Source: Mariniflexile jejuense
Lineage (GTDB): Bacteria > Bacteroidota > Bacteroidia > Flavobacteriales > Flavobacteriaceae
NCBI RefSeq assembly: GCF_042675665.1
Contig: NZ_JBHTJI010000001.1
Span: 2,170,001 to 2,234,000, forward strand
Length of the DNA: 64,000 nt
Reading direction: 5' to 3'
The notes under the pieces are model-generated. The model ran no database searches. It saw only the letters and a program-made list of their open reading frames with translations, and had not been told where the DNA came from. This document shows positions 8,301 through 15,443 of this stretch, one piece after another (the stretch's first letter is position 1; every line of letters starts with the position of its first letter). The translations under genes were made by a program, and so were the position numbers.

Positions 8301-9893
8301 CTATTTCTTACCGTTACTCAAATCAATAACTTCTTCAATCATAATATCATGCTTATTGAAAACTTCTTCAAAAGCACCTGCACCATAAAGTTGGTCTGCT
8401 AATGTGGCTTTTAGGTATTGTTTTACTTGATCGTGGTAAGCTACAAAGGTTAATTTAGACTCCGTTCTTAAATTTAAATACTCTTGAAAAGCATAAACCA
8501 TAGCTTCGCTAACTTCAAATTTATCAATAAACTCTTGTCTTGAAATACCTGTGTATGATTTCCTAGTTTTCTCCAACGTTTCAAAAACAAAATAACCAAT
8601 AAACCCACGACGTTGTAAATAAGTTAAAGTTTCATTTTCCATACCACTATCAATTGGCACAAAAACATCTGGAATAATACCGCCACCACCATATACAATT
8701 TTACCTTTTGGCGTTTTATATTTTAACGAATCGGCAACTTGAATTTTTTCTGGATCAAGCAATTCGCCACTATTTAAACGCTCAAAATATTCATCGTAAT
8801 AATCTTTATTACCATTTTTATATGGGCGTTGAATAGAACGACCTGTTGGTGTGTAATATCGTGAAACCGTTAATCGTACCGCGCTACCATCGCCCAAATC
8901 CATTTCGCGTTGCACCAAACCTTTTCCGTAGGAACGACGCCCAACAATAGTACCTCTATCGTTATCTTGTAATGCCCCTGCAACAATTTCACTTGCTGAA
9001 GCTGAATTTTCATTTATTAGTACGTAAATTTTTCCCTTTTCAAAATCGCCTTTACTAGTTGCAAAGCTTTTTTCAATTGTACCACGTTTATTTTTGGTGA
9101 ATAAAATAAGTTTTTCATCTTCTAAAAACTCATCAACAATTTCTTCGGCAATACCTAAAAATCCGCCTGGGTTATCTCGTAAATCTAAGGCAATTTCAGT
9201 AGCGCCTTCTTTTAAAAGTTTTTTTAAGGCTTTGTCAAATTCTTTATAAGTAGATTCTGCAAAACGGTTTACTTTTATGTAGCCCAGCTTTTTGGTAAGC
9301 ATATACGCCGCATCTACACTTTTTATTGGTATGTTTGAGCGTTTTACGGTAATATTTAAAAGTTTTGGTTCACCTTTTCTATATACTTTCAAATTTACTT
9401 TACTGTTTAATGGTCCTTTAAGTTTTTTAACTAAATCGCCATCTTTAAATTTATTACCAAAAAGTGTATCGCCATCGGCAATAAGAATTCTATCACCACC
9501 TTTTATACCTGCTTGCTCGCTTGGTCCACCTTCAATAGCTCTTATTACTGCAATAGAATCGCGATATGGATAAAAACTAACACCAATACCTACAAAATCG
9601 CCTTTCATGTTTTCGGCTACACTTTGCATTTCCGATTTTGGAATGTAAACCGAATGTGGGTCGAGGTTTTCTAAGATGCCATTAACGGTAACATCTACAA
9701 TACTATCGGTGTTGATATTATCAACATAATCGTAATCAATATAATCTATAAGCCTATTAAGTTTATCTTTTTTACTGTTTTTAGAAAACAATTTATCGGT
9801 CGAATCGCTAAAATTTAATTTGGCGCCAATAAGAATACCTGCTGCTACTGCAACACCTAAAATTAATGGCAAGTATTTTTTTTTGTATGGCAT
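8301..9893 (-). CDS. S41 family C-terminal processing peptidase (CtpA/Tsp type)
   Basis: Exported protease of 530 residues that trims protein C-termini in the periplasm. An N-terminal signal-anchor helix (residues 8-24) precedes a PDZ domain (about 90-185; GIGVSFYP, GPSEQAGIKGGDRI) and the S41 catalytic domain (about 190-385). The Ser-Lys dyad is most likely S299 in the SASASE motif and K324 in RRSYGKGLVQ, 25 residues apart as usual for the family. A C-terminal extension of about 130 residues follows. Its start codon shares one base with the stop of the dCMP deaminase gene, so the two are co-transcribed. Confidence 0.92.
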   Translation of the reverse strand: MPYKKKYLPLILGVAVAAGILIGAKLNFSDSTDKLFSKNSKKDKLNRLIDYIDYDYVDNINTDSIVDVTVNGILENLDPHSVYIPKSEMQSVAENMKGDFVGIGVSFYPYRDSIAVIRAIEGGPSEQAGIKGGDRILIADGDTLFGNKFKDGDLVKKLKGPLNSKVNLKVYRKGEPKLLNITVKRSNIPIKSVDAAYMLTKKLGYIKVNRFAESTYKEFDKALKKLLKEGATEIALDLRDNPGGFLGIAEEIVDEFLEDEKLILFTKNKRGTIEKSFATSKGDFEKGKIYVLINENSASASEIVAGALQDNDRGTIVGRRSYGKGLVQREMDLGDGSAVRLTVSRYYTPTGRSIQRPYKNGNKDYYDEYFERLNSGELLDPEKIQVADSLKYKTPKGKIVYGGGGIIPDVFVPIDSGMENETLTYLQRRGFIGYFVFETLEKTRKSYTGISRQEFIDKFEVSEAMVYAFQEYLNLRTESKLTFVAYHDQVKQYLKATLADQLYGAGAFEEVFNKHDIMIEEVIDLSNGKK

Positions 9894-10324
9894 TATGCTG
9901 TTAAATCGGTTATTTGTTTTAGTTTTATTCCTGCTTTTTCTAGGAATTTTAGTCCAGAATCGTCTTTATAAGCCTCATGGTATACTACTTTTACAATACC
10001 AGCTTGGTGTATTAGTTTACTACACTCCTTACACGGCGACATGGTAATGTAAAGCGTTGCTCCTTTGCACGATTGGGTTGAAGCTGCTACTTTTAAAATA
10101 GCATTAGCCTCGGCATGAAGCACATACCATTTTGTATAACCTTCATCATCTTCACAAAAGTTTTCAAAACCTGATGGCGTACCATTATACCCATCAGAAA
10201 TTATCATGCGGTCTTTTACTATTAACGCACCAACTTGACGGCGTTGGCAATAGGACAATTTTCCCCATTCTTGTGCAATTCGTAAGTAGGCTTTATCGTA
10301 TTTAAGTTGCTTTTGTTCTGGCAT
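9893..10324 (-). CDS. Deoxycytidylate (dCMP) deaminase
   Basis: Zinc enzyme of 143 residues that deaminates dCMP to dUMP, feeding dTMP synthesis. The zinc site is clear: H70 and the catalytic E72 in HAEANAI, and C98/C101 in the PCKEC motif. The NGTPSGF loop typical of ComEB/dCMP deaminases is also present. It is the first gene of a two-gene unit with the S41 protease. Its predicted promoter at 10463-10493 gives an mRNA leader of about 130 bases that contains a whole copy of the dispersed repeat (10345-10450). Confidence 0.9.
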   Translation of the reverse strand: MPEQKQLKYDKAYLRIAQEWGKLSYCQRRQVGALIVKDRMIISDGYNGTPSGFENFCEDDEGYTKWYVLHAEANAILKVAASTQSCKGATLYITMSPCKECSKLIHQAGIVKVVYHEAYKDDSGLKFLEKAGIKLKQITDLTA

Positions 10325-10344
10325 TAATTTTATTTATAATTATG

Positions 10345-10450
10345 GCGTTACCTTTATCCTGAAAAAAGTTCAGGAATCAGGTCGGGCTATACGTTGCAAT
10401 CTTTTTTGCTTTTAATGGCAAAAAAGGATTTTCACTACTATCCCTAACGC
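10345..10450 (-). repeat. Dispersed GCGTTA...TAACG repeat, copy A
   Basis: Read on the minus strand it starts GCGTTAGGGATAGTAGTG, contains a hairpin-forming ATCCTTTTTTGCC ... GCAAAAAAGAT segment, then GTATAGCCCGACC, a variable stem (CCTGAA ... TTCAGG) and ends in GGTAACGC. It matches copies at 13973 and 44127 almost base for base outside the variable stem. It lies between the dCMP deaminase start and its predicted promoter, so it is probably transcribed as mRNA leader. Confidence 0.85.
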
Positions 10451-10462
10451 AAAACAATATAA

Positions 10463-10493
10463 CGAAGATACTTGGTTCGTATTTTAATTACAA
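10463..10493 (-). promoter_or_regulatory. Promoter of the dCMP deaminase-S41 protease unit
   Basis: On the minus strand a TTG element (10491-10493) is followed after 20 bases by TATCTTCG (10463-10470), a TAnnTTTG-type -7 box with one mismatch. It is the best promoter in this 311-base gap; the rest of the gap is repeats A and B and a TTGGCTGA motif repeated 20 bases apart (10521, 10541). Confidence 0.5.
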
Positions 10494-10553
10494 CGCAAGT
10501 TCGTTAAAGTTTTACAAAAGTTGGCTGAATGGTAGCTAATTTGGCTGATTGGT

Positions 10554-10626
10554 GCGTTAGGGATTGAGCAATTGTTGGAGCACCTCGCAGAGTGCGACTT
10601 GCGAAAGCCCGACCCTTGGGTAACGC
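10554..10626 (+). repeat. Dispersed GCGTTA...TAACG repeat, divergent copy B
   Basis: Shares the ends GCGTTAGGGATTG and GCCCGACCC-TT-GGGTAACGC with copies A, C and D, but the middle is different: the ATCCTTTTTT/AAAAAAGAT hairpin is absent and an unrelated GC-richer segment (GCACCTCGCAGAGTGCGA) stands in its place. It begins 104 bases from copy A, in opposite orientation, and ends 9 bases from the hupE-like stop codon. Confidence 0.75.
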
Positions 10627-10635
10627 AAAAAAAAT

Positions 10636-11226
10636 TTATGCTATAAACTCGCTATTAAGTATCATTGGGATTACTAATCCTACTACGATAGCTGAAATTA
10701 CCATTATCCAATCGCGTTTATTAAACCTGAAAACGGTTTGCATAATATAGCCTAGAAGTAATACTGCAAATACGATTATTATTTGTGCTAGTTCGATGCC
10801 TAATGCAAATTCTAGTAACAAAATTAGTTTATTATCGGAATCGCTTAGTAGCATTTTAAACTCACGTGCAAAGCCCAAACCATGTATTAAGCCAAAAAAT
10901 AATGTTGATAGAAATAGTATGCCTACTTTTTCTTTTTGTGCGCCTTTGCCCGATGTAAATACGTTAAAAAGTGCTACAATTAATATGGTAATTGGTATTA
11001 AAAACTCTACTAATTGCGCTTTTACAGTAATAATGCCATAGACCGATAACACTAGTGAAAGCGTATGCCCTAAGGTAAACATGGATACTAAAAGTAGTAC
11101 GCGTTTCCAGTCTTTAAAAAGGTATGGTACGGTTAGTACGATAAGAAATAAAACGTGGTCGTAGGCGTTAATATCTAACACGTGGTTGATACCGTACTGA
11201 ACATTAAACCAAAAATTATCAAACAT
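10636..11226 (-). CDS. HupE/UreJ family membrane protein
   Basis: A polytopic membrane protein of 196 residues with about six hydrophobic helices. The HupE/UreJ signature is seen as GINHVLDINAYDHVLFL near the N-terminus, FTLGHTLSL in the first third and FFGLIHGLGFA in the centre; these His/Asp residues are the candidate metal-binding residues of the family, often linked to nickel uptake. No hydrogenase or urease genes are in the window, so the substrate is open. A -7 box TATCTTTG (minus strand, 11249-11256) sits 22 bases upstream of the start codon, so it probably has its own promoter in addition to any read-through from upstream. Confidence 0.85.
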   Translation of the reverse strand: MFDNFWFNVQYGINHVLDINAYDHVLFLIVLTVPYLFKDWKRVLLLVSMFTLGHTLSLVLSVYGIITVKAQLVEFLIPITILIVALFNVFTSGKGAQKEKVGILFLSTLFFGLIHGLGFAREFKMLLSDSDNKLILLLEFALGIELAQIIIVFAVLLLGYIMQTVFRFNKRDWIMVISAIVVGLVIPMILNSEFIA

Positions 11227-11248
11227 GCTACTTACAATTTAGGGAAAC

Positions 11249-11256
11249 CAAAGATA
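11249..11256 (-). promoter_or_regulatory. -7 box of the hupE-like gene
   Basis: Minus-strand TATCTTTG is an exact TAnnTTTG match, 22 bases before the start codon and just after the stop codon of the threonine dehydrogenase gene. Confidence 0.5.
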
Positions 11257-11259
11257 CAA

Positions 11260-12231
11260 TTAATTAGATTTCTTTAACGTAGCTTTATACTTTTTATTGA
11301 GTTGTTTTAGCATCTCGTTTGTAATATCGGCTAGGTTAAATTGGTGTTTCCATTTCCAGTCTTGCCTTGCGTATGAGTCGTTAATATTTTTTGGCCAACT
11401 TTTAGCTATATCTTGCCTATAATCTGGAGCATAGGTTATTTTAAATTCGGGTATATGTTTTTTTATGGCATTGGCTACTTCCTTTGGCGTAAAACTGGTT
11501 GCCGAAAGGTTGTAAGACGACCTTATTTTTATGGCATCTTTATCTGCAATCATTATATCTACGGTAGCCTTAATGGCATCGTCCATAAACATCATAGGTA
11601 GTTCGGTATCTTCTTTTAAAAAACATTCATAAGTACCATTGGTTATGGCTTTATGGTAAATTTCAACAGCATAATCGGTTGTGCCGCCACCGGGTAATGT
11701 TTTCCAACTTATTATTCCCGGGTATCGCAAACTTCTAACATCTACACCATATTTATTAAAGTAATATTCGCACCAACGCTCGCCTACTTGTTTTGTAATA
11801 CCGTACACAGTGGTTGGTTCCATAACGGTATATTGTGGTGTATACTCTTTGGGTGTTGTTGGTCCAAATACAGCAATACTTGAAGGCCAAAATACTTTTT
11901 TTATAAATTTTGCTCTTGCTAAATTTAGTACATGAAATAATGATTCCATATTCAAATCCCAAGCTTTTTGAGGATATTTTTCGCCAGTAGCACTTAACAT
12001 GGCTGCCATTAAATACACTGTATCAATTTTATATTTTTCAACACAAACTTTTATACTTGCATAATTTTGTGCATCTACAATTTCAAAAATACCCGAATTT
12101 ACAACATCTAAATTACTATAACTTATATCGCTAGCAATTACATTTTTATCACCGTACAATTCGCGCAGTTTAAATGTTAATTCTGAACCAATTTGTCCAC
12201 ATGCACCAATTATTAATATTTTAGACTTCAT
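11260..12231 (-). CDS. L-threonine 3-dehydrogenase, SDR (epimerase-like) type
   Basis: Extended short-chain dehydrogenase of 323 residues. It has the Rossmann motif GACGQIG (residues 9-15) and the catalytic YGITK (Y143, K147). The stretch YPGIISWKTLPGGGTTDYAV is characteristic of the UDP-galactose-epimerase-like L-threonine dehydrogenases, which oxidise threonine to 2-amino-3-oxobutyrate with NAD. No kbl gene is adjacent. A perfect -7 box TATTTTTG (minus strand, 12258-12265) lies 26 bases before the start codon. Another SDR specificity cannot be ruled out from sequence alone. Confidence 0.85.
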   Translation of the reverse strand: MKSKILIIGACGQIGSELTFKLRELYGDKNVIASDISYSNLDVVNSGIFEIVDAQNYASIKVCVEKYKIDTVYLMAAMLSATGEKYPQKAWDLNMESLFHVLNLARAKFIKKVFWPSSIAVFGPTTPKEYTPQYTVMEPTTVYGITKQVGERWCEYYFNKYGVDVRSLRYPGIISWKTLPGGGTTDYAVEIYHKAITNGTYECFLKEDTELPMMFMDDAIKATVDIMIADKDAIKIRSSYNLSATSFTPKEVANAIKKHIPEFKITYAPDYRQDIAKSWPKNINDSYARQDWKWKHQFNLADITNEMLKQLNKKYKATLKKSN

Positions 12232-12257
12232 TCAATGTATTATTTATAAAGAATTTT

Positions 12258-12265
12258 CAAAAATA
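12258..12265 (-). promoter_or_regulatory. -7 box of the threonine dehydrogenase gene
   Basis: Minus-strand TATTTTTG is an exact TAnnTTTG match, 26 bases before the start codon. Confidence 0.5.
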
Positions 12266-12354
12266 ATAAGTTTTTATTGATAATATTTTATTTAAAATGT
12301 AAAATATTGTTAATTTGATTTACCGCTGTCTTTCAAAAAAACAAACGAATGCTA

Positions 12355-12362
12355 TATATTTG
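12355..12362 (+). promoter_or_regulatory. -7 box of the lipoprotein gene at 12385
   Basis: TATATTTG is an exact TAnnTTTG box. It lies 22 bases before the ATG at 12385 and overlaps the first codons of the longer open frame from 12349, which argues for the shorter protein. Confidence 0.6.
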
Positions 12363-12384
12363 TGTTACTATTTTACCTAAACCT

Positions 12385-12924
12385 ATGACTATTAAATTTT
12401 TTAGCATTTTATGTATTTGTACTTTGATGTTTTCTTGTAAAAAAAATCAAGATGCCAAGGAACAGGTTGTTGAAAAACCTAATGAAAGTAAAACCATAAA
12501 AGCCAAAGACATTGCTAAACTTAAATATACCGATTATATTTTAGACACCAGAGCAGGTGATTCTATTGCAAGCTGGAATGAATACAAACAACTTGAAACA
12601 ATAATAACCAATATAAAAAAAGGTGATTTAAGTTTTTTTATTGCGAATGAAAAAGCGGTTAATGAGCTAATGACTAACTTAAAACAAAACATTCCGCTTG
12701 AGGTTAATAGTGATGCTATTTTAGCTAGAATTACTGCCTTAGAAACTAAAGTTTTAAAACTTGAAAGTTTATCAAATTTATCGACTACCAAAAAACCAGA
12801 ATTACTTTCTGTAATTAAAGAGTTTTTAGTTTCATTTTCTAATTTGAATTTGCAAATGAATAAGAAAATAGAAAACGATAATATTATAATTGAAAGGCCT
12901 CAAGACACTATAATGCCGATTTAA
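12385..12924 (+). CDS. Hypothetical lipoprotein
   Basis: A 179-residue exported lipoprotein with a short hydrophobic signal and the lipobox LMFSC-K. The mature part is helical and charged without a family I recognise. An upstream in-frame ATG at 12349 is rejected: it lies before the exact -7 box and would put 12 extra residues ahead of a good signal peptide. The last 17 bases overlap the 3' end of pheS on the other strand, so the two genes share their ends tail to tail. Confidence 0.75.
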   Translation: MTIKFFSILCICTLMFSCKKNQDAKEQVVEKPNESKTIKAKDIAKLKYTDYILDTRAGDSIASWNEYKQLETIITNIKKGDLSFFIANEKAVNELMTNLKQNIPLEVNSDAILARITALETKVLKLESLSNLSTTKKPELLSVIKEFLVSFSNLNLQMNKKIENDNIIIERPQDTIMPI

Positions 12925-13927
12925 ACTGTTCTAAAAATCGAACATCGTTTTCGCTAAGTAAACGAATATCGCTAATTTGATGTAGTAACATTGCAATACG
13001 GTCTATACCAACTCCAAAGGCAAAACCTGAATATTCTTTAGAGTCTATTTTACAGTTTTCAAGTACATTTGGGTCTACCATACCACAACCACCAATTTCT
13101 AACCATCCTGTACCTTTGGTAATACGGTAATCCGATTCGGTTTCTAAACCCCAATACACATCAATCTCTGCACTTGGTTCTGTAAACGGGAAGTATGATG
13201 GGCGTAAACGTATTTTACTTTTTCCAAACATTTGGGTTGTAAAATATTGAAGCGTTTGTTTTAAATCGGCAAAACTTACATTTTTATCAATATACAAACC
13301 TTCAAGTTGATGGAAAAAACAATGCGAACGCGCAGATATAGCTTCGTTTCTATAAACACGACCTGGTGAAATAGTACGAATAGGCGGTTGGTTGTTTTCC
13401 ATATAACGCACTTGTACCGAACTGGTATGTGTACGCAATAAAATATCTGGATTTGTTTGAATAAAAAACGTATCCTGCATATCGCGTGCTGGATGGTATT
13501 CTGGCAAGTTTAATGCGGTAAAATTATGCCAATCGTCTTCAATTTCTGGACCTTCACTTACATTAAAACCAATGTTTGAAAAAATATCGATAATTTGATT
13601 TTTAACAATTGAAATTGGATGGCGCGCACCTATTTGAACAGAACTTCCTGGGCGAGATAAATCGCCATATATACCTTTTACTTCTTCCTTGCTTTCTAAC
13701 TCTTCTTTTAAGGTATTTACTTTTTCTTCAGCAGTTTTTTTAAGCGTATTTATTACTTGTCCAAATTCCTTTTTTTGGTCGTTTGCAACGTTTTTAAATT
13801 CTGCAAAAAAGTCGTTTAGCAATCCTTTTTTACCTAAATATTTTATTCTGAAGGCTTCAACTTCCTCTTTGGTTTGGGCTTTAAAAGCTTCGGCTTCGGC
13901 TATAAGTTCTTTTATCTTGTCTATCAT
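12908..13927 (-). CDS. pheS: Phenylalanine-tRNA ligase, alpha subunit
   Basis: Cytosolic class II aminoacyl-tRNA synthetase subunit (339 residues) that charges tRNA-Phe together with PheT, which is not in the window. The N-terminal 90 residues form the expected coiled-coil tRNA-binding arm, followed by the catalytic core with HPISIVKNQIIDIF, HTSSVQVRYM, the motif-2 segment RVYRNEAISARSHCFFHQ and the motif-3 ending FGVGIDRIAML. Length is normal. A -7 box TAAATTTG (minus strand, 13947-13954) lies 19 bases upstream of the start. Confidence 0.97.
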   Translation of the reverse strand: MIDKIKELIAEAEAFKAQTKEEVEAFRIKYLGKKGLLNDFFAEFKNVANDQKKEFGQVINTLKKTAEEKVNTLKEELESKEEVKGIYGDLSRPGSSVQIGARHPISIVKNQIIDIFSNIGFNVSEGPEIEDDWHNFTALNLPEYHPARDMQDTFFIQTNPDILLRTHTSSVQVRYMENNQPPIRTISPGRVYRNEAISARSHCFFHQLEGLYIDKNVSFADLKQTLQYFTTQMFGKSKIRLRPSYFPFTEPSAEIDVYWGLETESDYRITKGTGWLEIGGCGMVDPNVLENCKIDSKEYSGFAFGVGIDRIAMLLHQISDIRLLSENDVRFLEQFKSAL

Positions 13928-13946
13928 GATTCGTTCAAAATGATGG

Positions 13947-13954
13947 CAAATTTA
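13947..13954 (-). promoter_or_regulatory. -7 box of pheS
   Basis: Minus-strand TAAATTTG is an exact TAnnTTTG match, 19 bases upstream of the start codon; dispersed repeat C begins 18 bases further upstream, over the expected -33 region. Confidence 0.5.
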
Positions 13955-13972
13955 CTGTTTTTTACGGAATTT

Positions 13973-14055
13973 GCGTTAGGGATTGCAGTGGAAATCCTTT
14001 TTTGCCATTAAAAGCAAAAAAGATTGTAACGAAAAGCCCGACCCTTGTGGTAACG
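13973..14055 (+). repeat. Dispersed GCGTTA...TAACG repeat, copy C
   Basis: Begins GCGTTAGGGATTGCAGTGG, contains the ATCCTTTTTTGCC / GCAAAAAAGAT hairpin, then GTAACGAAAAGCCCGACCC and a short variable stem before TAACG. Orientation is opposite to the flanking minus-strand genes. It fills most of the gap between pheS and the next gene. Confidence 0.85.
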
Positions 14056-14063
14056 TCCAAAAA

Positions 14064-14420
14064 CTACTGTATATATTCGGTTTCTAAAAAGTAGTTTACG
14101 ATGGCTTCTTTCATTAAAACACTTTGTTCGCCTGCTTTTAAGTGTGGCAAGGTTTCAATGGTTTTGTAATGTGGCCAACCTTCGGCATCTACAAAATCGA
14201 GTTCGTAATAGCCGTACGGGGTTAGCAACTTACAAATGGCTATGTGCATTAAATCGAGTTTATGGTCTTTTTTAAATTCGCGGTTAAACTGCCCTAATTC
14301 TTGCACGCCTATTAAATAAATAATGGCATCTAGGTCTAGCGTATCGCCATCGGCAAATTGTTTGGATAGTTTGGTTACTACCAAGTCCCAGCGTTCTTTT
14401 AATTGTTCGTCTCTAGCCAT
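14064..14420 (-). CDS. Conserved-type hypothetical protein (118 residues)
   Basis: A small soluble acidic/basic mixed protein without signal peptide or membrane segment. Notable stretches are LDAIIYLIGVQELGQFNREF, KLLTPYGYYEL and the aromatic segment GWPHYKTIETLPHL. I recognise no functional domain. It has its own exact -7 box TAACTTTG (minus strand, 14455-14462), 34 bases upstream of the start codon, and dispersed repeat C begins right after its stop. Confidence 0.75.
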   Translation of the reverse strand: MARDEQLKERWDLVVTKLSKQFADGDTLDLDAIIYLIGVQELGQFNREFKKDHKLDLMHIAICKLLTPYGYYELDFVDAEGWPHYKTIETLPHLKAGEQSVLMKEAIVNYFLETEYIQ

Positions 14421-14454
14421 TTATTAGGTTGAAAAGTTTGATTTTTGAAAGTTG

Positions 14455-14462
14455 CAAAGTTA
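14455..14462 (-). promoter_or_regulatory. -7 box of the 118-residue hypothetical gene
   Basis: Minus-strand TAACTTTG is an exact TAnnTTTG match upstream of the start at 14420. Confidence 0.45.
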
Positions 14463-14526
14463 GTAAAGCTTAGCTTGACATGATACTTCAATTTTAAAAA
14501 TTATATATTTACAAAAAAACAGATTA

Positions 14527-15081
14527 ATGAATGCTTTAGATTTAATTTTACTAGCTTTTTTAATTTTTGGGTTGGCACGTGGTTTTTGGCGCGGACTTTT
14601 TGTTGAAATAGCATCGTTGGTTGCTTTGGTTGCTGGTGTTTATGGTGCGTTTCATTTTAGTAATTTTGCTTCAGAATTTTTAAAAGAAAAGGTTGACTGG
14701 AACCAAAACACAATAAATATAGTCGCATTTATTGGTACTTTAATTTTAATTGTTTTAGCAATTGCCTTAGCGGGCAAAGCTTTAACTAAAATTGCCGATT
14801 TTGCAGCTTTAGGACTTTTTAATAAAGGTTTAGGTGCGCTTTTTGGCGGACTTAAAGTTGCTGTTATTTTAAGTGCTGTTCTTATTATTTTTGAAAAAAT
14901 GAATAGAACATTACCTTTTACAACTGAAGAAGATAAAGCAACTTCTGAGGTTTATGAACCTGTAAAATCTATAATTCCATTGATTTTTCCTGGTATAATT
15001 GTGAATGGAAAACCTATTGGCGATGATTTGGATGAGGATAGAGATATGCCTGAAAGTGCTTTACAAAAAGCTACTAATTAG
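14527..15081 (+). CDS. CvpA family membrane protein
   Basis: Inner-membrane protein of 184 residues with four hydrophobic segments (about 5-22, 26-46, 63-85, 101-122) and an acidic C-terminal tail. The opening LDLILLAFLIFGLARGFWRG is the CvpA/colicin V production family signature. Its physiological role in Bacteroidota is not established. Its last four bases overlap the 3' end of the convergent gene at 15078. Confidence 0.87.
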   Translation: MNALDLILLAFLIFGLARGFWRGLFVEIASLVALVAGVYGAFHFSNFASEFLKEKVDWNQNTINIVAFIGTLILIVLAIALAGKALTKIADFAALGLFNKGLGALFGGLKVAVILSAVLIIFEKMNRTLPFTTEEDKATSEVYEPVKSIIPLIFPGIIVNGKPIGDDLDEDRDMPESALQKATN

Positions 15082-15428
15082 TTTAATACAAACGTATAAT
15101 CTATATCATCTACATTTAAAATTATATTATTTCCTTGTTTGCTACTTATTAATGTTTTTAACTCTTCAATTTCTTGTCTATTAAACATTAAAACCAGATT
15201 ATCTTGCATTGATGGAATTGGTATTTTTCTTTTAAAACTAGCACAGGCATATTTTTGTTCCCAAAATTGACTATCAATTCCTAACAGGTAGGATTTAAAA
15301 TATGAATATTGCTCGCTACTTAATTCAAAATAAATATTGTTAAACTCTAAATGATATATGTTGCATTTATTACACAAAGCCAATTCTCCGCTTTTAACTT
15401 TTGATATTATTTTTAAATTATGGCACAT
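15078..15428 (-). CDS. Small cysteine-containing protein, possibly DUF6686
   Basis: A 116-residue protein with an N-terminal CxxC-like zinc-ribbon half (C19-x2-C22) and a strand-rich body (IYHLEFNNIYFEL). I associate the opening MCHNLKIISKVKSGE with DUF6686 but cannot confirm it. It lies 15 bases after the PepSY-reductase gene stop-side boundary on the same strand, so it is the last gene of the iron-reductase unit and could serve it. Confidence 0.6.
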   Translation of the reverse strand: MCHNLKIISKVKSGELALCNKCNIYHLEFNNIYFELSSEQYSYFKSYLLGIDSQFWEQKYACASFKRKIPIPSMQDNLVLMFNRQEIEELKTLISSKQGNNIILNVDDIDYTFVLN

Positions 15429-15443
15429 AGTGTTGTTTTTAAA

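Noticed and set aside
12349..12384. ATG at 12349 as start of the lipoprotein
   Set aside because: It precedes an exact -7 box, so it would not be on the transcript; the ATG at 12385 gives a normal lipoprotein signal.
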